Below, in pieces: positions 6,453 to 13,252 of a stretch of 13,462 nt of DNA. A program made the position numbers and the translations under genes. The notes under the pieces are model-generated. The model was given only the letters and a program-made list of their open reading frames with translations. It was not told the origin of the DNA and searched no databases. The stretch lies in NCBI GenBank assembly GCA_035606335.1, contig DATNFP010000039.1:1-13462 (forward strand). Reading direction: 5' to 3'. How positions within the stretch are numbered: position 1 is the first letter of the stretch; each line of letters starts with the position of its first letter. Source of the DNA: DATNFP01 sp035606335. GTDB taxonomy: Bacteria > Bacteroidota > Bacteroidia > Chitinophagales > Chitinophagaceae.

Positions 6453-6485
6453 GATTTGACCTTGCAAATCGTCGTATCTTTGCAA
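6453..6485. promoter_or_regulatory. Two interleaved inverted repeats over the accD promoter, candidate operator
   Basis: GATTTG (6453-6458) pairs with CAAATC (6465-6470) across 6 bp, and TTGCAAA (6462-6468) pairs with TTTGCAA (6479-6485) across 10 bp. The middle half-site is shared. The first repeat covers the -33 TTTG and the second covers the -7 box, so a bound protein would block polymerase. AT-rich promoter sequence makes short repeats likely by chance, so confidence is limited. Confidence 0.4.
6455..6482 (+). promoter_or_regulatory. Promoter of accD (accD-smpB unit)
   Basis: TTTG (6455-6458), 16-bp spacer, TATCTTTG (6475-6482), an exact match to TAnnTTTG. The spacer is one base shorter than the usual 17-23. 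The start of transcription would fall near 6487, about 33 nt before the ATG at 6521. Confidence 0.7.
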
Positions 6486-6520
6486 TTCTTCTTTAAAGGA
6501 TTATTAAAATATTATAGAAT

Positions 6521-7387
6521 ATGTCATCAACCTGGTTTCGTCGAATCAAGAAGGGAATTTTGACTACAACAGAGGAAAAGAAGGAAGCACCCGATGGATT
6601 ATGGCATAAATGCCCCGAATGCAAAACTACAAATACAGTAAAAGAGCTACAGGATAACCTTTACGTTTGCCCCAAATGCAATTATCATAACCGCATAAAT
6701 GCAGAAGAGTATTTTGAAATACTTTTTGATGGTAAGTATGAATTATTGTTCGAAAATATTTTACCGGAGGATTACCTGGGTTTTGTAGATGTTAAACCAT
6801 ACGATGCCCGTTTAAGAGATGCACAACGGAGCACTGAACTGCCGGATGCAATGACTGTAGGAGTGGGAGAGCTGAAGGGTAAAAAAATAGTGATAGCAGC
6901 AATGAACTTCAACTTCATCGGGGGATCAATGGGGTCGGTAGTTGGTGAAAAGATATCGAGGGCCATAGATCATAGTATCAAGCATAAGCTTCCTCTTTTG
7001 ATCATATCAAAATCGGGTGGTGCGCGCATGATGGAAAGTGCTTTCTCATTAATGCAGATGGCAAAAACATCAGCTAAGCTTACACAGCTTGCCAAAGCAG
7101 GACTGCCGTATATATCATTAATGACAGATCCAACCACGGGTGGCGTTACAGCTTCATACGCCATGCTTGGAGACCTGAATATTGCTGAACCTAAAGCTCT
7201 GATAGGCTTTGCCGGTCCGAGAGTTATAAAAGAAACAATTAAAAAAGATCTGCCTGCCGGCTTTCAACGCTCTGAATTTTTATTAGAGCACGGCTTCCTG
7301 GATTTTATTATAGACCGGAAAAACCTGAAATATAAATTAGCAATGGTGCTGGATTGGTTTATGAAGAAAAACTTGCATGCCAGCTAA
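6521..7387 (+). CDS. accD: Acetyl-CoA carboxylase, carboxyltransferase subunit beta
   Basis: With AccA it transfers the carboxyl group from carboxybiotin to acetyl-CoA, forming malonyl-CoA for fatty-acid synthesis. It has 288 residues, full length for the Bacteroidota form. An N-terminal four-cysteine zinc ribbon is visible as CPEC (C31, C34) and CPKC (C50, C53). The crotonase-like carboxyltransferase core follows, with NFNFIGGSMGSVVGEKI, the oxyanion segment KSGGARMMESAFSLMQM, TDPTTGGVTASYAMLGD and IGFAGPRVIKET. The start ATG at 6521 gives MSSTWFRRIKKGI, the typical opening. It has its own promoter 40-65 bp upstream, separate from the pyr operon whose last stop is 87 bp away. smpB starts 29 bp downstream and may share the transcript. 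accA is not in this window. Confidence 0.97.
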   Translation: MSSTWFRRIKKGILTTTEEKKEAPDGLWHKCPECKTTNTVKELQDNLYVCPKCNYHNRINAEEYFEILFDGKYELLFENILPEDYLGFVDVKPYDARLRDAQRSTELPDAMTVGVGELKGKKIVIAAMNFNFIGGSMGSVVGEKISRAIDHSIKHKLPLLIISKSGGARMMESAFSLMQMAKTSAKLTQLAKAGLPYISLMTDPTTGGVTASYAMLGDLNIAEPKALIGFAGPRVIKETIKKDLPAGFQRSEFLLEHGFLDFIIDRKNLKYKLAMVLDWFMKKNLHAS

Positions 7388-7416
7388 TTATTCCACTATT
7401 GTTTTAAAATGATGTT

Positions 7417-7863
7417 TTGCCAGAAAATATTTATATAAAAAATAAACCGGCAACTTTTGAGTATGCCATTGAAGACAGGCTCACGGCAGGTATCATGCTA
7501 ACCGGCTCTGAAATCAAATCCATTCGGAATGGCAAAGTAAGCTTCAATGACAGTTATTGCTTTTTTCATAAAGGTGAGCTATGGGTAAAGAGCCTTTATA
7601 TCGCAGAATATGTGAATGCGGGCTATGCTGGGCACGATCCTGTGCGGGATCGCAAGTTGTTGTTACAAAAAAAAGAGCTGATAAAGTGGACAAATAAAGT
7701 AAAAGAGAAAGGTTTCACAATGATACCACTTGCCGTATTTATCAATGAGAACGGCTATGCCAAAGTGGAAATAGGCCTTGGCAAAGGCAAGAAGCTGCAC
7801 GATAAACGCGAAAGCATTAAATCAAGAGATGCGGAAAGGGAAATTAAACGCTATCTGAAATAG
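7417..7863 (+). CDS. smpB: SsrA-binding protein SmpB
   Basis: Binds tmRNA (SsrA) and brings it to stalled ribosomes for trans-translation. It has 148 residues, with the OB-fold core opening IYIKNKPATFEYAI, then LTGSEIKSIRNGKVSFNDSY (29-48) and ELWVKSLYIAEY. The C-terminal tail GKGKKLHDKRESIKSRDAER is the part that enters the mRNA channel. The start is a TTG at 7417: an in-frame TAA at 7405-7407 lies just upstream, and the first in-frame Met (residue 27) is already inside conserved sequence. Two overlapping out-of-frame ATGs (7409 and 7412) precede it and open a tiny frame ending at 7438. The gene probably follows accD on one mRNA and ends 8 bp from a convergent gene. No ssrA gene is seen here. 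Confidence 0.95.
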   Translation: MPENIYIKNKPATFEYAIEDRLTAGIMLTGSEIKSIRNGKVSFNDSYCFFHKGELWVKSLYIAEYVNAGYAGHDPVRDRKLLLQKKELIKWTNKVKEKGFTMIPLAVFINENGYAKVEIGLGKGKKLHDKRESIKSRDAEREIKRYLK

Positions 7864-7871
7864 CTTCCCGA

Positions 7872-8687
7872 TTATTTTCTTCCAGGTATCGTTATCCCCA
7901 GGTTCAGGATCATTTCATATGTGCCGAATGCCTGTTTAGCTCTGCCATCATACACTTGAAGATGAGAATATCTGGCATAGTCTAATTTATTACAGTACTC
8001 CAGATAAACATATTTAAAAAGAGTCACTTTTACTGTTCCTTCAATACCGGTATTCCAACCACCCAATTGAAAATGAGGATCGTTTGCCTCACCAAACAAA
8101 CTATTTTGCACGTGTGGAACAACAGGCCCAATGCCTGCCTTGCCAAGTAAATCTATTTTCAGATTATTATCTTTTGTATTAAAAATATGCTTACGCTTTA
8201 CAATATTTATCAGGAAAAAGTTTGCCCCATTATTCAAATAATAATAAAATCCATTTGATTGAGTAAATAGTATTGGACTGGTTGCCGGCTTATCGTTAAT
8301 TGTTCCTTTCACCTGTATGTTCTGCGGATCGGATATGAGGTATTTAGTATGGTCAAAATTAATTTCGAGCGCAAGTCCCTTTTCTTCATTAAAAAAGAAA
8401 CCAAGCCTGTAATTGTATTGAGGAATAGTAATAGCCGATCCGATAATCTTGTCCCAACCAATGTGATCATGAGATCTCACATTTTCCATGGTATAATCAT
8501 TATTCAATGACGGTTGTGAAATCTTTACGTTACTATGCGTATACCACTCTTCATTGTAACCCCAAGAAAAATAATAGGAAGTCTTATGTTTTTTCTTTGC
8601 CTTAATAGTTGATGTTTGGGGCGCAGATTGTGCAAATATTACTACCGGAACAATTATATATAGTAAGGTGAATATGTATCTCTTCAT
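7872..8687 (-). CDS. Secreted outer-membrane beta-barrel protein, function unknown
   Basis: A 271-residue protein with a clear signal peptide (MKRYIFTLLYIIVPVVIFAQ, cleavage probably after FAQ). After a short basic linker it shows many amphipathic, aromatic-ended beta segments, for example SYYFSWGYNEEWY, YRLGFFFNEEKGLALEINFD, NGFYYYLNNGANFFLINIV, GTVKVTLFKYVYLEYCNKL and a final FGTYEMILNLGITI. The segment YTMENVRSHDHIGWDKI followed by SAITIPQYNYRLGFFFN resembles a widespread but uncharacterised Bacteroidota outer-membrane family that I know only as hypothetical beta-barrel proteins. No type IX secretion tail, TonB box or lipobox is present. A -7 box lies 17-24 bp upstream. It is downstream of the saccharopine dehydrogenase gene on the same strand, but the 88-bp gap and its own promoter make a separate transcript likely. 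Confidence 0.8.
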   Translation of the reverse strand: MKRYIFTLLYIIVPVVIFAQSAPQTSTIKAKKKHKTSYYFSWGYNEEWYTHSNVKISQPSLNNDYTMENVRSHDHIGWDKIIGSAITIPQYNYRLGFFFNEEKGLALEINFDHTKYLISDPQNIQVKGTINDKPATSPILFTQSNGFYYYLNNGANFFLINIVKRKHIFNTKDNNLKIDLLGKAGIGPVVPHVQNSLFGEANDPHFQLGGWNTGIEGTVKVTLFKYVYLEYCNKLDYARYSHLQVYDGRAKQAFGTYEMILNLGITIPGRK

Positions 8688-8697
8688 TTGCGGAAAA

Positions 8698-8720
8698 TTG
8701 CTGCAAAGCTAACTCAGCAA
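8698..8720 (-). promoter_or_regulatory. -7 promoter element inside a small inverted repeat, upstream of the beta-barrel gene
   Basis: CAAAGCTA (8704-8711) reads TAGCTTTG on the minus strand, an exact TAnnTTTG, and would start transcription about 10 nt before the ATG at 8687. It is flanked by TTGCTG (8698-8703) and CAGCAA (8715-8720), a perfect 6-bp inverted repeat. A TTG suitable as -33 is only 12 bp away (complement of 8724-8726), which is too close. Confidence 0.5.
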
Positions 8721-8775
8721 TTTCAATTTGAATAGATTTAATTGATGAGAAAGATATTAATTATAATATAATTTT

Positions 8776-10104
8776 CTATTCTACCCTCTCCGTAAAGCTA
8801 ACTCCGTGATGATGTAGCTCTGTTAGCACCGGTCTATAAACTGCAGGCATATTGGGTATATGTACACCCGCAGGTGGAAGTATTTTTTTATTTAACACCA
8901 TTCTTGACAGTATTCCCATTGGCAAACCCACTGTTTTTGCCATTGCTGAATATTCGCGACTTTCTCCCTTTAATACTAAAGAGCTGCAAAGTTTTATCTT
9001 TTTCCCTTTGTGTAGGTACTCTACTTCGTGTTGCATTATCACCATATCCTTTTCTGTAGATGTCATTTTCCACTTATCAAGCAATAGCTCCAGCAAAATA
9101 TCTGCGGAAGAACATTTTTGGGGAACTAATGGCTTATCTTCGAACAAGCCCAGCCATTCTATCATTGACAAAACTTTATCGTCAGGCTCAATTCCTAATT
9201 TCTGTGCGACATATTCTTTTAATGCAACATCGTTATTATATGCTGTTTTATTTTTCAACCAGGACGAGTAAGTAAAGCCTTGTGTATCAAATATGTCATT
9301 CTGGTTAGTCAAGCCCAGAGATACTAAAGCCTGCCAGCCTTTACAAAAAGCAGGATGACGAAGGGTAGCGCGCATAAATGTTTTGATGTCCGGCACATCA
9401 TACATTTCCAGATAATGGAGAGAGTCTCTATTGGGATAAAAAGCCAAAGAACCAACCTCATCTACTTTTATTTTCTTATTCTTATCAAATATCCTTTCAT
9501 AAGGCACATCAATTTTTTTTCCATTTTGCAAAAAGATTGCCCCTCCTAACCCTGCTGTAATTATATTCCTGGGGTTCCAACTGAATTTATAGTGCCATGG
9601 ATTATCGTCAGATTCCGGAGCAATAAGCCCTCCACAATATGATTTGAAAGAAGTAATGACCCCGGCAACTCTTTGGATACTATGAATAATCTGATTGGCT
9701 GTCATATGATCGATGCCCGGATCAAGGCCCATTTCACACATGAACATAATGCCGGCATCTTTTACTTCTTTACTCATCTCCATTATTTCCGGAGATATAT
9801 AAGAAGAAGTAATAAGGTTTTTTTTGTATCGCAGACAATCTTTTGCTAAGTGAATATGCAAATGTGGAGGCATTAATGAAACAACTAAATCAGCTTGTTT
9901 CACCAGAGGTTCACGTTCAGAATTATTGGTAATGTCTATTATGGCGGCTTCGGCAAATGGATTATTACCTATTTTTTCTTTTATAGCAGTTTCATTATCA
10001 TCTGCAATAATTATTTTCCACTTATTGCGTGGTGCATGAGATAATAAATAATGAATAAGATAAATAGATGATTTACCGGCGCCGGCAACCAAAATTGTTT
10101 GCAT
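8776..10104 (-). CDS. Saccharopine dehydrogenase, glutamate-forming (LYS9/AASS type)
   Basis: It interconverts saccharopine with alpha-aminoadipate semialdehyde plus glutamate, using NAD(P). The 442 residues match yeast Lys9 (about 446) end to end by motif. The Rossmann start is ILVAGAGKSS, then LVVSLMPPHLHIHLAKDC (73-90), ITSSYISPE, EMGLDPGIDHM (124-134), SYCGGLIAPESDDNP (155-169), YKFSWNPRN (172-180), WLGLF and DMVIMQHEVEY. The C-terminal half supplies the substrate-binding domain. The nucleotide loop reads GAGKSS instead of GxGxxG, as in Lys9 relatives. Carboxynorspermidine synthase-like enzymes are a more distant alternative, but the SYCGG and FSWNPRN motifs favour saccharopine. In bacteria without the aminoadipate pathway the likely direction is lysine breakdown, consistent with the glutaryl-CoA dehydrogenase gene in this window. 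The start ATG is at 10104; no clear promoter is seen. Confidence 0.9.
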   Translation of the reverse strand: MQTILVAGAGKSSIYLIHYLLSHAPRNKWKIIIADDNETAIKEKIGNNPFAEAAIIDITNNSEREPLVKQADLVVSLMPPHLHIHLAKDCLRYKKNLITSSYISPEIMEMSKEVKDAGIMFMCEMGLDPGIDHMTANQIIHSIQRVAGVITSFKSYCGGLIAPESDDNPWHYKFSWNPRNIITAGLGGAIFLQNGKKIDVPYERIFDKNKKIKVDEVGSLAFYPNRDSLHYLEMYDVPDIKTFMRATLRHPAFCKGWQALVSLGLTNQNDIFDTQGFTYSSWLKNKTAYNNDVALKEYVAQKLGIEPDDKVLSMIEWLGLFEDKPLVPQKCSSADILLELLLDKWKMTSTEKDMVIMQHEVEYLHKGKKIKLCSSLVLKGESREYSAMAKTVGLPMGILSRMVLNKKILPPAGVHIPNMPAVYRPVLTELHHHGVSFTERVE

Positions 10105-10158
10105 AAGTATTGTAAAAAATATTTATAAAAGCAAAGAGGTTAAAATTATAAGGTTAGG

Positions 10159-10193
10159 TTTGCTGTTTATATTGGCTTATTCTCTTATTTTTC
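10159..10193 (+). promoter_or_regulatory. Weak candidate promoter of the MenI-like gene
   Basis: TTTG (10159-10162), 23-bp spacer, TATTTTTC (10186-10193; last base differs from TAnnTTTG). It lies in the 122-bp gap between the divergent saccharopine dehydrogenase and thioesterase genes and would give a leader of about 28 nt. Confidence 0.35.
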
Positions 10194-10226
10194 CTCTCTG
10201 AGCAAATGTAATAAAACTATAATCAT

Positions 10227-10658
10227 ATGCCTCAAATTTGGAAAAATAATAACGTGACTCTTACCACATTAAATAGCCTGAGTAAAAATACGATGGCAGA
10301 ATTTCTGGATATTTCTTTCATAGATATAGGGGATGATCATCTAAAAGCCTCTATGCCGGTGAATAATAAAACACATCAGCCATATGGCTTATTACATGGT
10401 GGCGCATCGGCTGTGCTTGCAGAAACAATAGGAAGCGTGGCCTCATCGCTATGTATTGATACAGAAAGGCAAATTTGCGTGGGAATAGAGATAAATTGCA
10501 ATCACATCAGAGGTAAAAAAGACGGTGTAGTAATAGCTACCGCACAACCCTTACATATTGGCGCCACTACGCATGTATGGGACATAAAAATAAAAGACGA
10601 AAAAGAAAACCTGATCTGCGTGAGCAGGTTAACGGTAGCGATACTTAAGAAAGTATAG
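10227..10658 (+). CDS. menI: Hotdog-fold thioesterase, MenI-like (1,4-dihydroxy-2-naphthoyl-CoA hydrolase)
   Basis: A 143-residue single hotdog-domain acyl-CoA thioesterase of the PaaI/YdiI group. It matches E. coli MenI (YdiI) along its length: IWK...TL..LN opening, M.EFLDI.F..IGDDHL.ASMPV, KTHQPYGLLHGGASAVLAET (48-67), then VGIEINCNHIR, PLHIG and a closing SRLTVAI. The HGG motif is at 57-59 and the catalytic glutamate corresponds to E66 in LAETIGS; Q51 matches the conserved Gln of this group. MenI releases CoA from DHNA-CoA in menaquinone synthesis, the usual respiratory quinone route in Bacteroidota. No other men genes lie in the window, so a different aromatic or acyl-CoA substrate remains possible. 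It diverges from the saccharopine dehydrogenase gene and converges with the OmpA genes, with only 3 bp between stops. Confidence 0.82.
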   Translation: MPQIWKNNNVTLTTLNSLSKNTMAEFLDISFIDIGDDHLKASMPVNNKTHQPYGLLHGGASAVLAETIGSVASSLCIDTERQICVGIEINCNHIRGKKDGVVIATAQPLHIGATTHVWDIKIKDEKENLICVSRLTVAILKKV

Positions 10659-10661
10659 TCT

Positions 10662-11504
10662 TTATTTTTCAAGGATTCTTATTTCCACCCTTCTGTTTTT
10701 ATTCTGGTCTTCTGTTGTTCTTTCTATCGGCACTAATGGCCTGGTTTTGCCAAATCCTTTGTATTTCATCCGTTCCGGGTCAATACCTTTTTGTTCAAGA
10801 TAATCATAAATGGCTTTTGCTCTATTTAAAGACAGATTATAATCATGAAGATCTATATCATAGCCATCAGGCGTATTGGCCTCACAGCAAATGTGACCTT
10901 CTATCTGTATTTTAATTTTTTTATTCTTATCAAGAATATTATACAAGGTATCGAGTGTAGGCAAAGATTCTTCTCTTACTTCATGGCTACCGGGAAGGAA
11001 ATATATGTTATTTAGGGTTAAAGTTTCATTTACATTTAATTTAGTAATGTCTTTGGATTTTTGAACCACCGGGGAAGGAGAAGGCTTCTCCGCAGCTAAA
11101 GATTTCTCAATAACAACCTGCACTTTTCTATCGTCCGGGTAGCCAATTTTACCCTTTTCAGGGCTTCTTTCAATCTTACCTTTTCCTATTACCAATTTGA
11201 TATTTTCTTTGGCAAAGCCTGATTGTTCCAGGTATGATTTCACATTTTCAGCCCTTGCCCGTGAAAGAGCAATATTATATGGCTTACTGCCTAAATAGTC
11301 TGCATAGCCCAATATAACCACGCTCTGGCCGGGAATAAGCACATTATTATAAATAAGTGAGTCAATAGTATGTTGCGCTGTTTTGCTTAAATTTCTGTCA
11401 TTGAGCGGGAAATAGATCTGCAAACTATCCATTTTTTGCGCAATCGCGGCATGGAAAGAGACCAATAATATAGCAAATAGTGCTGCTTTAAATACGTGGT
11501 TCAT
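10662..11504 (-). CDS. Secreted protein with two tandem OmpA-C domains (paralogue 1)
   Basis: A 280-residue protein with a signal peptide (MNHVFKAALFAILLVSFHAA, cleavage near AIAQ), no beta-barrel and no lipobox, so it is probably periplasmic. Domain 1 (about 27-135) is OmpA-C-like with GYADYLGSKPYN and LSRARAENV; D69 and R84 occupy the positions of the diaminopimelate-binding Asp and Arg of OmpA. A Pro/Ser linker (138-150) follows. Domain 2 (about 164-279) begins NNIYFLPGSHEV, keeps LSLNRAKAIYDYL (R228) and ends NKNRRVEIRIL. There the GHTD position reads GHICC (C206, C207), followed by an acidic insertion DGYDIDLHDYN. This suggests that domain 1 binds peptidoglycan while domain 2 has altered binding (inference). 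It lies 23 bp after its paralogue in the same direction, so it is a tandem duplication in one operon. Confidence 0.88.
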   Translation of the reverse strand: MNHVFKAALFAILLVSFHAAIAQKMDSLQIYFPLNDRNLSKTAQHTIDSLIYNNVLIPGQSVVILGYADYLGSKPYNIALSRARAENVKSYLEQSGFAKENIKLVIGKGKIERSPEKGKIGYPDDRKVQVVIEKSLAAEKPSPSPVVQKSKDITKLNVNETLTLNNIYFLPGSHEVREESLPTLDTLYNILDKNKKIKIQIEGHICCEANTPDGYDIDLHDYNLSLNRAKAIYDYLEQKGIDPERMKYKGFGKTRPLVPIERTTEDQNKNRRVEIRILEK

Positions 11505-11527
11505 AAGATAATATTTAGAGTGTTCTT

Positions 11528-12436
11528 TTAGTTTTCAAGAACCCTTATCTCAACCCGTCGGTTCTTGTTGGCATCTTCTTCTGTTTTTTCAACAGGCACA
11601 ATAGGCCTGCTATGTCCATAACCTGCATATTTCAACCTGTCCGGATCAATACCCTTTTTTACCAGGTAGTCATAAATAAATTTTGCCCTGTTCACTGATA
11701 GGTTGCTATCTCCATTGTCCATATCATAGGCATCAGGAAAATTAAAGATGCAGCAAACATGGCCTTCTATCTTCACTTTAAGATTTTCATTTTGTTCCAG
11801 TACTTTATATAGCTTTTCTAATTCTGGTAGTGACTCCGGCCTTATGGTATGTCTTTGAGGCAGGAAATAAATGTTTTTCATTATAAAAACATCTCCTGGC
11901 TTATAGTCTTTTATATCTGTTATGTCATTACTGCGAACTGGCTTTTTCTCCATGGTAGCTACGGTGTCATGCTTAACAGGTATGGAAGAAGGCTGAGTTT
12001 TTTTTATTGCTGATGCAGGAATATCATGAGCTTTTTGAATAACTATATCTACTCGTCTGTCCAAAGGAAAACCTGATGGATCGTGCGGTACATTTCTTTT
12101 TACTTCACCTTTGCCAATGCAAACTTTAATATTTTCCTGGCTAATACCATAATTTTCTAAATAGTCTGCCACATTTTTAGCCCGCGCTTCGGATAGTCCG
12201 TTATTATATCGTTCAGACCCTAAATAATCTGCATAACCCACAATGAAAAGGTTTTTACCGGGAATTATTCTATTATAATAAATTTCGGAATCGATTTTCG
12301 CTTGCGCCTGTTTGCTCAGCGTCCTGACATTAAGGTCGAAGTAAAGCTTAATACTATCATTACTGCTTTGTGCAAGTACAGGAGAATATAAAGCAATAAA
12401 CAAAATGATAAATGATATCTTAAAAAAACGGGACAT
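11528..12436 (-). CDS. Secreted protein with two tandem OmpA-C domains (paralogue 2)
   Basis: A 302-residue protein and the first gene of the tandem pair. Signal peptide about 1-23 (FFKISFIILFIALYSPVLAQ). Domain 1 is about 29-134 with VGYADYLGSERYN and LSEARAKNV, keeping Asp (D70) and Arg (R85) at the OmpA peptidoglycan-contact positions. A longer Lys/Pro/Ser linker (about 136-178) than in its partner follows. Domain 2 (about 185-302) has KNIYFLPQRHTIRPESLPEL, GHVCC (C228, C229) in place of GHTD, an acidic insertion PDAYDMDNGDSN, LSVNRAKFIYDYL and the end NKNRRVEIRVLEN. It shares its domain order with the neighbour, so the duplication involved the whole gene. No barrel domain is present. The upstream gap to the divergent DUF72 gene is 66 bp; only a one-mismatch -7 box (TATCTTTC, complement of 12446-12453) is seen. 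Confidence 0.88.
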   Translation of the reverse strand: MSRFFKISFIILFIALYSPVLAQSSNDSIKLYFDLNVRTLSKQAQAKIDSEIYYNRIIPGKNLFIVGYADYLGSERYNNGLSEARAKNVADYLENYGISQENIKVCIGKGEVKRNVPHDPSGFPLDRRVDIVIQKAHDIPASAIKKTQPSSIPVKHDTVATMEKKPVRSNDITDIKDYKPGDVFIMKNIYFLPQRHTIRPESLPELEKLYKVLEQNENLKVKIEGHVCCIFNFPDAYDMDNGDSNLSVNRAKFIYDYLVKKGIDPDRLKYAGYGHSRPIVPVEKTEEDANKNRRVEIRVLEN

Positions 12437-12445
12437 GAGTTGTAT

Positions 12446-12453
12446 GAAAGATA
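12446..12453 (-). promoter_or_regulatory. Weak candidate -7 element for the OmpA gene pair
   Basis: GAAAGATA on the plus strand reads TATCTTTC on the minus strand, one mismatch from TAnnTTTG, 10-17 bp before the ATG at 12436. There is no well-spaced -33 element. It is the best candidate in the 66-bp divergent gap. Confidence 0.3.
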
Positions 12454-12502
12454 AAAAAACTAATTGAAAAATTTATGGCCTGATGTTTTATAAGTGAAAT
12501 AA

Positions 12503-13252
12503 GTGTCGTTAAAAAAGATACATATAGGAACCTCTGGGTGGAGCTATAAGGACTGGAAAGGACTATATTATCCGGAAAAATTAAAAACAACTGAATGGCT
12601 GTCATATTATGCTAAGCAATTTGATAATACAGAGATTAATACAAGCTTTTATCATTTGCCTAAGAGGCAAACGGTATTAAATTGGGCTGAGAAAGTACCT
12701 AAAAGATTTAGATTTTGTCCTAAGATTAGCCGATATCTTACTCATATGAAAAAACTACACGAGCCTGATGAACCACTGGAACGTTTTTTTGAAGTATTCG
12801 ATTTAATAAAACCTGTCCTTGGGCCTGTACTGATTCAATTACCTCCATCCTTGAAGTTTAATTACGATCTCGCCTTAAGCTTTTTTGATATCTTATGGAG
12901 AAAATACAAAGCCTATGATTTCGCACTGGAAGTGCGCCATAACACCTGGCTGGAAAACGATAGCCTGGATCTGATGACAAAATATAATATTGCTTTTGTG
13001 ATTTCGCAATCAGGTATCGGATTCCCATATTCAGAAATGGTTACCTCTAAAAATATATATGTACGCTTTCATGGCCCAGGTAAGCTATATGCATCATCTT
13101 ATACAGATGAAACTCTTAAAGGCTTTGCTACTAAATTTAAAAAATGGATAAAAGAAGGGCATGTTTTGTGGATTTTCTTCAATAATGACTTTTATGGATA
13201 CGCAATAAATAATGCAGAAAAGCTAAAGGAACTAATGACAGAGGATGACTAA
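12503..13252 (+). CDS. DUF72 family protein (YecE-like TIM barrel)
   Basis: A 249-residue member of the DUF72 (YecE) family, a TIM-barrel fold of unknown biochemical activity. Family motifs in order: HIGTSGWSYKDWKGLYYPEK (7-26), the NTEINTSFYHLPKRQTV segment (42-58), FRFCPKISRYLTHMKKL (69-85), VLIQLPPSLKF (109-119), FALEVRHNTW and YVRFHGPGKLY. Length is normal. The start is GTG at 12503, directly after an in-frame TAA at 12500-12502, so no longer form is possible and no nearby ATG fits the conserved opening. It is divergent from the OmpA pair. At the other end its TAA (13250-13252) overlaps the stop of a minus-strand gene. No neighbour clarifies its role. Confidence 0.92.
   Translation: MSLKKIHIGTSGWSYKDWKGLYYPEKLKTTEWLSYYAKQFDNTEINTSFYHLPKRQTVLNWAEKVPKRFRFCPKISRYLTHMKKLHEPDEPLERFFEVFDLIKPVLGPVLIQLPPSLKFNYDLALSFFDILWRKYKAYDFALEVRHNTWLENDSLDLMTKYNIAFVISQSGIGFPYSEMVTSKNIYVRFHGPGKLYASSYTDETLKGFATKFKKWIKEGHVLWIFFNNDFYGYAINNAEKLKELMTEDD

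Noticed and set aside
8759..8773. AATTATA-A-TATAATT palindrome just after the saccharopine dehydrogenase stop
   Set aside because: It consists only of A and T and would give an unstable hairpin. It is not convincing as a terminator and is expected by chance in AT-rich spacer.
8852..9275. Several overlapping plus-strand open frames opposite the saccharopine dehydrogenase gene
   Set aside because: All are shadows of a full-length conserved gene on the minus strand. None has a recognisable motif.
10130..10164. AGCAAA/TTTGCT inverted repeat between the saccharopine dehydrogenase and MenI-like genes
   Set aside because: It has only 6-bp arms across 23 bp of AT-rich DNA and no exact -7 box. It is too weak to call a regulatory site.
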